The position numbers were made by a program, and so were the translations under genes. Positions 10,505-19,694 of a stretch of 64,000 nt of DNA are shown in pieces. Positions within the stretch are counted from its first letter, which is position 1, and each line of letters starts with the position of its first letter. The DNA lies in contig CM034547.1 in assembly GCA_020055645.1 (NCBI GenBank), forward strand, positions 2,914,001-2,978,000. The letters are read 5' to 3'. Below the pieces are notes generated by a model. It had not been told where the DNA came from and searched no databases. It saw only the letters and a program-made list of their open reading frames with translations. The stretch comes from Tomocerus qinae. Its lineage: Eukaryota > Arthropoda > Collembola > Entomobryomorpha > Tomoceridae.

Positions 10505-11437
10505 TGTCAATGGACGTTTCTCACAACTCCAAGATAACACAGGCTGGAGGCATTTCTATTCCTGTCCATGCTGATTTGGTGACCGTCCACCCTGTCTACT
10601 GTCCGTTGTGTCGTATCTTTTTGGGTAAGGAAATTTGGGGTGGGGTATTGTTGTCGTAGGACACGATACACTATCCTCATGTAAACAGTAAAATTATTGA
10701 TTTTTGTCGAAGTCAGAGCGGTTGCCCGTAAGGTCTATGCTAAAACGGGCGACCGCTCTGACCGCGACAAAAGTCAACAATTTTACTGTTTACATGTAGC
10801 TCTACCAAATGCATTTTGTTTGCAACATACATTTTAGCACGTGTACTCAACTCTATGAATAATACAAGCTATATTTTTTAGATTAACTTTCGAACTTCTC
10901 ACAACTCCAGGATATCACAGACAAGTTTCGGAGGCATTTCTATTCCTGTACATGTAATTTGGTGACCGGCCACCCTGTCTACTGTCCGTTGTGTCGTATC
11001 TTTTTTGGTAAGGAAATTTTGGGTGGGGTATTGTTGTCGTAGGACACGATACACTATCCTCATGTAAACAGTAAATTATTGACTTTTGTCGAAGTCAGAG
11101 CGGTTGCCCGTAAGGTCTATGCTAAAACGGGCGACCGCTCTGACCGCAACAAAAGTCAACAATTTTACTATTTACATATAGCTCTGCCAAATGCATTCTG
11201 TTTGCAACATACATTTTAGCACGCGTACTCAACTCTATGAATAATACAAGCTATATTTTTTTAGATTAACTTTCGAACTTCTCACAACTCCAGGATAACA
11301 CAGACAAGTTTCGGAGGCATTTCTATTCCTGTACATGTAATTTGGTGACCGGCCACCCTGTCTACTGTCTACTTATTCTCCGTTGTGTCGTATCTTTTTT
11401 GGTAAGGAAATTTGGGGTCGGGTATTGTTGTCGTAGG
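10505..11437. repeat. 382-bp tandem unit, 2.4 copies, each with a foldback core
   Basis: CTCACAACTCC recurs at about 10518, 10898 and 11281. Each full unit carries the phrases GGCATTTCTATTCCTGT, TGTCGTATCTTTTT and a foldback core (10678-10795, 11061-11177). The first part resembles the 90-bp MITE family at 3.9, 9.0 and 20.4 kb. Confidence 0.85.
10678..10795. mobile_element. Foldback element with ~52-bp arms
   Basis: CATGTAAACAGTAAAATTAT...AGAGCGGTTGCCCGT pairs with ACGGGCGACCGCTCTGACC...TTTACTGTTTACATG across a ~14-base loop. The second copy lies at 11061-11177. The arms end sharply at CATG/CATG. Confidence 0.8.
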
Positions 11438-11558
11438 CGTCACACGGCGACATTTCCTATACATTTCCATGGGGCAGAAAAATGTTTTAAAATTTTTTAC
11501 ATGAACTTTCACCATGGTGATGCCCCAAGCAAATGTATAGGAAAGTCGCCGTGTGACG
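11438..11558. mobile_element. 121-bp MITE, CGTCACACGGCGAC terminal inverted repeats
   Basis: The ends CGTCACACGGCGACATTTCC and its near-complement at 11531-11558 form ~27-bp inverted repeats. CCATGGGG and CCATGGTG lie inside. It sits exactly where the third 382-bp unit is interrupted, so it inserted after the tandem duplication. Confidence 0.75.
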
Positions 11559-11706
11559 TCATAAATCGGTTTACATACACAAAAATTCAGAAGTGCCTGG
11601 GAATTCCAAACCTATTTTACTTCTACTAGCCTTGCAAAATGCCTAGGATATAAGTAAAGGGGGGAGGCAATGATTTTTAACGATTTTGATTTTGATAGCC
11701 AATATT

Positions 11707-11932
11707 AAGGGTGGGTCCATGTTTTAAAATTTAAGGGTGGTTTCATATTTTAAATTTTAAGGGTGGGTCCATGTTTTAAAATTTAAGGGTGGGTTCATAT
11801 TCTAAATTTTAAAGGTGGGTTCATTTTTTAAAATTTAAAGGTGGGTTCATTTTTTAAAATTTAAAGGTGGGTTCATATTTTAAATTTTAAAGATAGGTTC
11901 ATTTTTTAAAATTAAAGGGTGGGTTCATATTT
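11707..11932. repeat. 26-bp tandem repeat (GGGTGGGTTCATATTTTAAA...)
   Basis: About nine units spaced 26 bases, alternating TCCATGTTTTAAAA and TTCATATTTTAAAT. It ends about 50 bases upstream of the start codon at 11985, so it could lie in that gene's promoter or 5' UTR. Confidence 0.8.
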
Positions 11933-11984
11933 TCTATTTGTATTTAAAATAAATTTTATATTTATTAATGATTATAGTGTTAAA

Positions 11985-12720
11985 ATGAGTTCCGAGAGAA
12001 AACGTGCCTGCGCGGGAAATTCTTTCCAAAGAAAAAAGGAAGAAATGATTTCTCTAAACGACTCAGATCCTGGAAAACTGCCAGTGTCAAAAAGTAAACG
12101 ATTCTGCTACAATTGTAGGCTGGGCGTGCGTAATTATTACGTTGAAGGTTAAGCTAATTCAAGAAAAATGTTCTTTGTAATTTTAATTAACAAATCAAAT
12201 AAATTATAACTGTAAATTAATATTTAAAAATATTAATATAACTTTTTGTGTAATTTTAGGAAAATGTACTAACTGCAAAACGGTCTTCGATCTCGAAATG
12301 CCAAAGTTAATTGGAAAGCCGGAAGAGGAATGGACCTGGTGTGCTGAGTGTAAAATAGCCCCTGTTGAAAGTACGTACATGTGTTGTTTAATTTGCAACA
12401 CCCCGACTGCTGCGGGGTTAATTATACTTGCATCTCATGCGGAACATCGGAAAAAGATGGAGGAAATGAAACTAAAGTTTCAGCAAGATCAAGAGAATCT
12501 GAAGCTTTCATTGCGGCAGGGAAAAAAAGGAGTATTGGAGATACTCCGTTGCCAAACGAAACCGCTCCGATGTCAAATGAAACTGCTTCATTGCCAATTG
12601 AGACAGCTCCGTTGCCGAAAGAAACCAATCCGTTGCCAAATGAAATCACGCCGTTGCCAAATGAAATCACGCCGTTGCCAAATGATACCGCATAAAGCGC
12701 TGTTTTTAATGAGAAAATAA
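11985..12720 (+). CDS. Unrecognised two-exon protein with Cys-pair (zinc) motifs
   Basis: Exon 1 is 11985-12147 and exon 2 begins at 12260. Donor GAAG|GTTAAG and acceptor TTTTAG|GA join in phase 1, and frame is kept across a 112-base intron. The predicted protein is 207 residues if read to 12720. Residues ~42-62 read FCYNCRLGVRNYYVEGKC, followed by TNC; WCAEC and CCLIC follow. These four CxxC-type pairs could build two zinc sites. Next comes a charged coiled-coil-like stretch (RKKMEEMKLKFQQDQENLKL), then basic CQ-rich repeats. From 12381 to 12695 a second frame is also open (NYTCISCGTS, then an 18-bp PLPNET repeat), so the true C-terminus is uncertain. A degraded Helitron-like end lies 56 bases downstream. 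I do not recognise the family. Passenger or domesticated gene possible. Confidence 0.5.
12551..12692. repeat. 18-bp coding-type repeat (TTGCCAAATGAAATCACG)
   Basis: About eight units of an 18-base motif encode PLPNET/PLPNEI in one frame and RCQMK in another. The period is a multiple of three, so every frame stays open. It forms the 3' end of the zinc-motif gene. Confidence 0.8.
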
Positions 12721-12775
12721 ATTTTTAATTGATGTATTTTAAAATTTTATGAAATTTCAAGCGCCCTGTTACTGC

Positions 12776-12803
12776 CCCGTCCGTAGGACGGGTAACCTTA
12801 CTC
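12776..12803 (+). mobile_element. Degraded Helitron-like 3' terminus
   Basis: The stem CCCGTCC-GTA-GGACGGG is intact at 12776-12792. The following TAACCTTACTCGT differs from the TAATATACTAGT of the copies at 2.3 and 3.6 kb, so the CTAG end is lost. It could mark the 3' border of an element carrying the upstream gene. Confidence 0.35.
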
Positions 12804-12899
12804 GTACTCAATATTTTTGCAAATCAATTCATTGTAAAAAAGGATTGTCATTTACTAATAAACCATAGTAACTGGTGTAAAAAAGTAACGGAGCAAGGA

Positions 12900-14070
12900 C
12901 AGGAATTATACTGATTAGTATACAATTATTCCCTGTCTGAATATTCAAAAAGACTAAAGTACTGTACAAACATACAGAGACTGGTAACTGGGCCATAGGG
13001 ATTAAGCATAGCACTGTCTAAAAATAGAAAGCCAGTAAAATACAATCCCAAGTCCACTGTATATGATTTTCGAATCAATCTATTGTCAGTTATCCGTGCA
13101 CCATTAAATGCTACGTGGAAGTTAATGTCTTGATCAAAACTCACACTCATTGACCGTTATACAATTCTTCGAAATTCATGCACTGCATATAAACGACGAC
13201 AGAATGGTTGTATACTGCTGTAGGCCCCGCTGAAGTAATGTTTATTGATATCAGTAGACCAGACAGCAATAGTCGGAAAAAAAGTATAGTCGTTAATATA
13301 TTAATTGTAATGGTGTAATTAGTATTTACTATCCACCAGTGGTACTCAAACATTATGTACAAATCCTCCAAAACAATCACTGTATATGATCTTCGAATCA
13401 ATCCATTGCATTGCCGGTTATCTGTGTACTATTGAATGCCACGTAGAAGTCAATGTCTTGACCAAAACTCCAATTCGTTGACCGTTATACAATTCCTTCA
13501 AAATTCGCCCACTGTATATGAACGTTGACAGAATTCTTTATCACATGTCTGTATATTGCTGTTGGCAATGCGGAAGTAATGCTTATTGATATCAGAACAC
13601 CAAACTACAATCTTCAGAAAAAAGTATTTATAATAGTCATCAAAATATTAATTGTAATAGTGCATTCGGTGTTTACTGTCCACGTGTACTCAAAAATTAT
13701 GTACAATTCCTTTAATATCTTCTAATCAATCCATTGTCAGTTTTCTGTGTACTATTGAATGCCCCGTGGAAGTCAAAACTCCAATTCATTGACCGTAATA
13801 CAATTCCTTCAAAATTCGCCCGCTGTATATGGACGTTGACAGAATTCCTTATCAATTGTCTGTATATTGCTGTTGGCAACGCGGAAGTAATGCTTATTGG
13901 TAATAGCAGATCCATCTGCAATATTTAGAATGAAAGTATTTATAATAGTCGTCAAAATATCAATGTGATAATGCATTCAGTATTTACTGTCCACGTGTAT
14001 TCAAACATTATGTGCAATTCCTTCAATATTCATTCACCGTGTAGGATCCTCAACCCTGCCTCTTTTCGGT
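12900..14070. repeat. Diverged tandem repeat, ~310-330 bp period, ~3.5 copies
   Basis: TTGACCGTTATACAATTC or its variant recurs at about 13150, 13478 and 13789. Each time it is preceded by AATCAATCYATTGYCAGTT and ATTRAATGCYACGTRGAAGT. It is followed by GCTGTWGGC and AGTAATGYTTATTGATATCA. Short ORFs here are not conserved. A smaller ~120-bp duplication follows at 14130-14290. Confidence 0.75.
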
Positions 14071-14549
14071 TATCTGTACATTGTTGCAGGCGGCGTAAAA
14101 GTAATTTAAAAAACAAAAAGTCAAAAGAACCTTTTTCCTTTGACCCGATTCTTCAACATTAACTCAAATTTCCAAAAAGTTGGTACTACTGATTAATCAA
14201 CTCCTCAGGGTGATTTAAAAATAATTCAAAAACCGAAATACCAATTGTCCTTTAACCCAATTCTTCAACACTCACTCAAATTGCCAAAAAGTTGATGCTA
14301 CTCAAGAACCAACGTCTCTCCTGCGGAAATCTCCCGCACTTCAATACAAAGTGCCGACTTGTGACTTGTCTGTGTAATTGACCCCTCTCTAGAAATCCAC
14401 AGTGCTGTGCTTGTTTGTTTATATCCCTCACTCCCCACCTAGCTCTGCTGTGCTTGTGTGCATTATCTTGACTCCATTCACTCATGCATTACCCTCGCTC
14501 CGTAGTACAAGGCTTGTTTGTGTGCATTGCATTGCTCCTGAGAATTCCG

Positions 14550-14640
14550 TTCGCACTAACAGACAGACAGATAGACAGACAGACAGACAGATTCGACACG
14601 TCTATAAAGCAACTCCGTTACTTAATAAGGAGTTGTTAGA
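14550..14640 (+). repeat. (GACA)n microsatellite head of dispersed family
   Basis: AGACAGACAGATAGACAGAC...AGATTCGACACGTCTATAAAGCAACTCCG. The microsatellite followed by CTATAAAGCA and a CTCCGTTACTTAATAAGGAG hairpin matches 21560-21605 and, inverted, 23610-23650. Confidence 0.6.
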
Positions 14641-14704
14641 TAAGGTTGAATGCTATTGTAATGACTATAGTTTACAAAATGGTCCTGAATGCAAAAAAAT
14701 TCCT

Positions 14705-16795
14705 CCGAATGAATTCGAATTCGAGTTCTTTCGAATAAATTCGAGTTCTTCCGAATAAATTCGAGTTCTTCCGAATAAATTCGAGTTCTTCCGAATAAAT
14801 TCGAGTTTCTCCGAATAAATTCGAGTTTCTCCGAATAAATTCAATTACTTTCGAATAAATTCGAGTTCTTTCGAATAAATTCGAGTTCTTTCGAATAAAT
14901 TCGAGTTCTTTCGAATAAATTCGAGTTCTTTCGAATAAATTGGAGTTCTTTCGAATAAATTCGAGTTCTTTCGAATAAATTCGAGTTCTTTCGAATAAAT
15001 TCGAGTTCTTTCGAATAAATTCGAGTTCTTTCGAATAAATTCGAGTTCTTTCGAATAAATTCGAGTTCTTTCGAATAAATTCGAGTTCTTTCGAATAAAT
15101 TCGAGTTCTTTCGAATAAATTCGAGTTCTTTCGAATAAATTCGAGTTCTTTCGAATAAATTCGAGTTCTTTCGAATAAATTCGAGTTCTTTCGAATAAAT
15201 TCGAGTTCTTTTGAGTAAATTCGAGTTCTTTTGAGTAAATTCGAGTTCTTTTGAGTAAATTCGAGTTCTTTTGAGTAAATTCGAGTTCTTTTGAATAAAT
15301 TCGAGTTCTTTTGAGTAAATTCGAGTTCTTTCGAATAAATTCGAGTTCTTTCGAATAAATTCGAGTTCTTTCGAATAAATTCGAGTTCTTTCGAATAAAT
15401 TCGAGTTCTTTCGAATAAATTCGAGTTCTTTCGAATAAATTCGAGTTCTTTCGAATAAATTCGAGTTCTTTCGAATAAATTCGAGTTCTTTCGAATAAAT
15501 TCGAGTTCTTTCGAATAAATTCGAGTTCTTTCGAATAAATTCGAGTTCTTTCGAATAAATTCGAGTTCTTTCGAATAAATTCGAGTTCTTTCGAATAAAT
15601 TGGAGTTCTTTCGAATAAATTCGAGTTCTTTCGAATAAATTCGAGTTCTTTCGAATAAATTCGAGTTCTTTCGAATAAATTCGAGTTCTTTCGAATAAAT
15701 TCGAGTTCTTTCGAATAAATTCGAGTTCTTTCGAATAAATTCGAGTTCTTTCGAATAAATTCGAGTTCTTTCGAATAAATTCGAGTTCTTTCGAATAAAT
15801 TCGAGTTCTTTCGAATAAATTCGAGTTCTTTCGAATAAATTGGAGTTCTTTCGAATAAATTCGAGTTCTTTCGAATAAATTCGAGTTCTTTCGAATAAAT
15901 TCGAGTTCTTTCGAATAAATTCGAGTTCTTTCGAATAAATTCGAGTTCTTTCGAATAAATTCGAGTTCTTTCGAATAAATTCGAGTTCTTTCGAATAAAT
16001 TCGAGTTCTTTCGAATAAATTCGAGTTCTTTCGAATAAATTCGAGTTCTTTCGAATAAATTCGAGTTCTTTCGAATAAATTCGAGTTCTTTCGAATAAAT
16101 TCGAGTTTCTCCGAATAAATTCGAGTTTCTCCGAATAAATTCGAGTTTCTCCGAATAAATGCAATTACTTTCGAATAAATTCGAGTTACACTGAATAAAT
16201 TCGAGTTACACTGAATAAATTCGAGTTACACTGAATAAATTCGAGTTCTTTTGAGTAAATTCGAGTTCTTTTGAGTAAATTCGAGTTCTTTTGAGTAAAT
16301 TCGAGTTCTTTTGAGTAAATTCGAGTTCTTTTGAGTAAATTCGAGTTCTTTTGAGTAAATTCGAGTTCTTTTGAGTAAATTCGAGTTCTTTTGAGTAAAT
16401 TCGAGTTCTTTTGAGTAAATTCGAGTTCTTTTGAGTAAATTCGAGTTCTTTTGAATAAATTCGAGTTCTTTTGAGTAAATTCGAGTTCTTTTGAGTAAAT
16501 TCGAGTTCTTTTGAGTAAATTCGAGTTCTTTTGAGTAAATTCGAGTTCTTTTGAGTAATTCGAGTTCTTTTGAATAAATTCGAGTTCTTTTGAGTAAATT
16601 CGAGTTCTTTTGAGTAAATTCGAGTTTCTCGGAATAAATTCGAGTTCTTTCGAGTCCCTCCGAATAAATTCAATCACTTTCGAATCAATTCGAGTTTCTC
16701 CGAATAAATTCAATTACCTTCGATTAAATTCGAGTTTCTCCGAATAAATTCAACTACCCTCTAATAAATTCGAGAAACTTCAAAAAAAATTTGAA
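14705..16795. repeat. 20-bp satellite (TCGAGTTCTTTCGAATAAAT)n
   Basis: About 104 units in ~2.09 kb. Main type TCGAGTTCTTTCGAATAAAT; variant type TTTTGAGTAAAT in blocks at ~15201-15320 and 16241-16620; edge types with TTTCTCCG, ACACTG and CAATTACTTT at 14801-14860, 16101-16240 and 16615-16760. TGGAG variants at 14941, 15601 and 15841 show block copying. The long minus-strand open frame (NSNLFERTRIYSKELEFIRK) follows from a stop-free 20-base unit (60-base super-period) and lacks internal methionines. It is not a gene. Confidence 0.97.
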
Positions 16796-17265
16796 TTGTC
16801 TTATTATTATCTTATAATCATTCGAAATAAGCTAGATTCCTTTGTGTGAATTTATTCACATTGTTGTTACGGTCAGGGTTTATTGACGGGTTCGGCACTC
16901 TATAGTATAATCGTGTTGTTCGAGTTCCGTAGGTATGCTTGTTTTTATCATCGTGTGTTATTTTGCCGTTCTGATAACGCAGCTAAGCAGACCTCAATCT
17001 TAAACGTTACCTAAATGTGGTAAATCCCAACAAGTCCGTATATTTCATAACAAAGCAATTCATGCGTTCTGTATGCAAATATTTCCAGCTTTCGGTTCGC
17101 TTAAGGTTCCTATTATGTCATGTGCGGGAAAATTTAAGGCCATTTGCATTGTTGAAATTATGATACAAGACAATTCACTTGCCAAGTACCTCCTCCCTGT
17201 CCGGAGATACGGACAGTTTTCTAAAAACAAAAGTCCCTACACCTACCAATGTAAAATCTCTACCT

Positions 17266-17366
17266 CCGTTACCGACCCATTAAATGGGAAACCATACCCT
17301 CCGTTTACCGACCCATTAAATGGGAAACCATACCTCCGTTACCGACCCATTAAATGGGAAACCATG
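17266..17366. repeat. Three ~31-bp repeats around CCCATTAAATGGG
   Basis: CCGTTACCGACCCATTAAAT, then GGGAAACCATAC, is repeated three times; each contains the palindrome CCCATTTAATGGG-type core. 16800-17260 holds no recognised gene. Confidence 0.8.
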
Positions 17367-17457
17367 AAAAGTTCTTCTCATCGTCAATATTGCCCCCGGA
17401 ATACACACTAGCTTTATTTATAACAGGGCGTAGGTCCTGTGACCGGCTAGTATTGTA

Positions 17458-17939
17458 CAGTCAGATCAGAAATGGATCGAACTCCATGCGACATAAACGA
17501 CCGTCAAGCGGTTAGTTTTCTGAGCACATATTCATTATCACCATAACAACGGCTCAATTTCTCATGTTGGTGAATGGTGAATAATAAAGTATAGTACTCA
17601 GCAAGATGCCTCGAATTTGTCACTCTATAGTAACGTATTTGTTTAATCAACTTCATTACCAGGTGCAGACATAGAGGGGGTTTCCCGGATTTTTGCACCC
17701 AATCCGTATTTACTTTCTACCACAGTAGAGGTAGGCACCCAAACCAAATAACCATGGTTACTTTCGGCTTGGGTGTTTACTCCTCTGTGGCAGTATAGGT
17801 AGAATTCGAATTCGGTGCAAACTCGGGGAATATCCCTCTATGTCTTCACCTTGTAATGGAGGCATCTTGGTACTCAGAAAACTAACCGCTTGACGGCCGT
17901 TTATGTCGCATGGAGTTCGATCCATTTCTGATCTGACTG
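17458..17939. mobile_element. Tc1/mariner-like MITE with 67-bp TIRs, split by a hAT-like MITE
   Basis: TIRs at 17458-17524 and 17873-17939 start CAGTCAGATCAGAAATGGAT and match almost base for base. TA lies on both sides (17456-17457 and 17940-17941). CAGT ends with a TA target are usual for Tc1/mariner elements. No transposase inside. A diverged relative is at 29068-29205 (CATGCGACATAAACGGCCGT and its inverse). Confidence 0.8.
17602..17869. mobile_element. hAT-like MITE, 268 bp, perfect 8-bp TSD
   Basis: The ends CAAGATGCCTC and GAGGCATCTTG are perfect inverted repeats. GTACTCAG directly flanks the element on both sides (17594-17601 and 17870-17877). Eight-base duplications are diagnostic of hAT-type (also P-type) transposition. 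It sits inside the mariner-like MITE, so it is younger. A second copy is at 42843-43107. Confidence 0.88.
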
Positions 17940-18284
17940 TATCTATTCTTGCTCATCACTGGGTAGGACTTATCAGGTGGCCCGATTGGTATCACGCCTG
18001 CGCCAGCTGGCCGTACATACCATCGGGCAGCAGTCCATAAGAAAAGAAGCCTCCTACTTATCTCCATGTATTTTTTCCTAACTACAGAAATCAAGATTTA
18101 GGATGGGTTCCGCACCAATTGCGTTGACAAAATTTTGTCGTTGGATGTGGAATGGCTTTGCTTTTTTACTTTTTACCCAAATTGCAGTTGTTGTTTGAAT
18201 AAGCCGAATTAAACCTACGGCAAGCCGTAACAAAATTGGACAAAAGGCAAAATGAAATAAAAGACGTTGCACTATGTTCCATTA

Positions 18285-18490
18285 GCCTTGTATAGGATAC
18301 TCTTTCTGTCTGTACGTCCGTCCGATTATCCGTATGCACGATAACTTTCGAACAGTTTGAGTTAGAATGTTCACATTCTCAGAGTATAATCTAATTATAA
18401 ATAGGAAGGCCGAGTTCGTAAATGGGCAAAATTGGTCTCACCCTCTGACCGGGGGAGGGGTTTAAAATTTAAGAGTATATTTTAATTAAG
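18285..18490 (+). repeat. Dispersed repeat with GTCT/GTCC head
   Basis: TATAGGATACTCTTTCTGTC, TGTACGTCCGTCCG, then ATAACTTTCGAACAG and GGCCGAGTTCGTAAATGGGC. Similar bodies occur at 23615-23900 and 4560-4680. An inverted copy of the head is at 18990-19095. 17942-18284 and 18491-18990 contain no recognised gene. Confidence 0.6.
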
Positions 18491-18989
18491 TCGTTTTCGT
18501 CTAAATATTAAACTGCTTTGTATTATATCCGTTCTGCAATGGTTTATTTTGGTAATTTTTACCCATTTTTACTTTGAGGGGATGACTATAACTTTGACCT
18601 GCCAGCTATCAAGCGAGCTGTTTCACAACTTTGTACGATGAATATAACCAAAGATGTAATGATTTTTAGTAATTTCTAAAATTTCTTTCCATTTACCTGT
18701 AGGTTGTACCCAAAGCCTCGGCCTTCTGCTTTAGGTCTTGTCCAACACACAAACAACACACTACACAGTTTAGATGGGGGAACAGTGGCGGTGTCCCACA
18801 GAACCGTCAGTCGCCTTAACTAACAGCCTACAATAACCAATCAAATGCATAAATTCTATTGTTTATGTGATTAGCACTTCTAACACTTCTGTGGGTCGCC
18901 TCTGATACGCAATTAACCAACTGCAAGGCTCGTTTCCTGCTTCTAGTCTATATACTAGGTACTATAATATAATTCTGTGGTTGTACCCT

Positions 18990-19095
18990 GAAGATTTGAA
19001 TAGCTTCAACCATTCGAAAGTTATCGTGCATGCGGATAACCAGACAGTCAGACATACAGACAGAAAGTGTATTCCTATACAGAGGAGAATAAATT
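18990..19095 (-). repeat. Inverted copy of the microsatellite-headed repeat
   Basis: ATTCGAAAGTTATCGTGCAT and CAGACAGTCAGACATACAGA are the complement of the 18300 region head. It ends at TTCCTATACAGAGGAG. Confidence 0.55.
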
Positions 19096-19354
19096 CTCTG
19101 AATAACGCAATGTAATTGTTTTATTGTCTACAATTACCATAAAATATTACTATCATAAGCGGTGAGAATTATGTAAACATTGTAGGTGAATGTCCCTCCA
19201 TCCCGGCACCGCAAAAATACAAAATTGATTGAAAGCCTTCCCTTTGCGTATCATCCCTATACACTGTCAGTTGCGACGCAACGACACGTGATAGGGATGA
19301 TCCCATTATCTAGGGTAGGACGTTGATAATGTGATTATCTAAATGTACAGCTAA

Positions 19355-19395
19355 ACCGATCGGATCCCAGCTAAGCTAGCTGGGATCCGATCGGT
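19355..19395. repeat. Perfect 19-bp hairpin
   Basis: ACCGATCGGATCCCAGCTA pairs perfectly with 19377-19395 across a 3-base AGC loop. A weaker ATCATCCCTAT...ATAGGGATGAT pair lies at ~19248-19302. It is about 300 bases upstream of the SLC25 start codon. Role unknown. Confidence 0.85.
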
Positions 19396-19694
19396 ACTCG
19401 ATAAGGTAGGACGCACTTTCATTGGATAACTCAATACAAAATTACCAATACAGAGATGGCTATGGCGCAAACAGAACGGAATGTCTGGCGGTCATTTCAA
19501 AGTTGCGTTAACACTATAGGGTATTTTTCCGTTTTTTGTCGTTTTTGTTATTGTTGTGTGATTGTGTGTTTTGTTGTCGTTTTTCGGATGTGTCGATTCA
19601 GTTCGCCTTTCCTTACACTGTACACCTTAAGACACAATATTATAGGGATAAATGTGAATATTGTTTGAAATTAATATTCTTGGTCGTTGAAGCC

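Noticed and set aside
10226-10659. Open frames over (TGTG)n and following sequence
   Set aside because: Driven by a microsatellite and the 382-base repeat unit.
13147-13928. Several 60-85 codon hydrophobic open frames
   Set aside because: They lie in the ~330-base tandem repeat and are not kept between units.
14845-16164. 439-codon open frame on the minus strand
   Set aside because: It follows entirely from the stop-free 20-base satellite read with a 60-base super-period; subtypes vary without regard to codon position.
17073-17411. 112-codon open frame with PLNGKPY repeats
   Set aside because: The second half is the 31-base tandem repeat; no domain.
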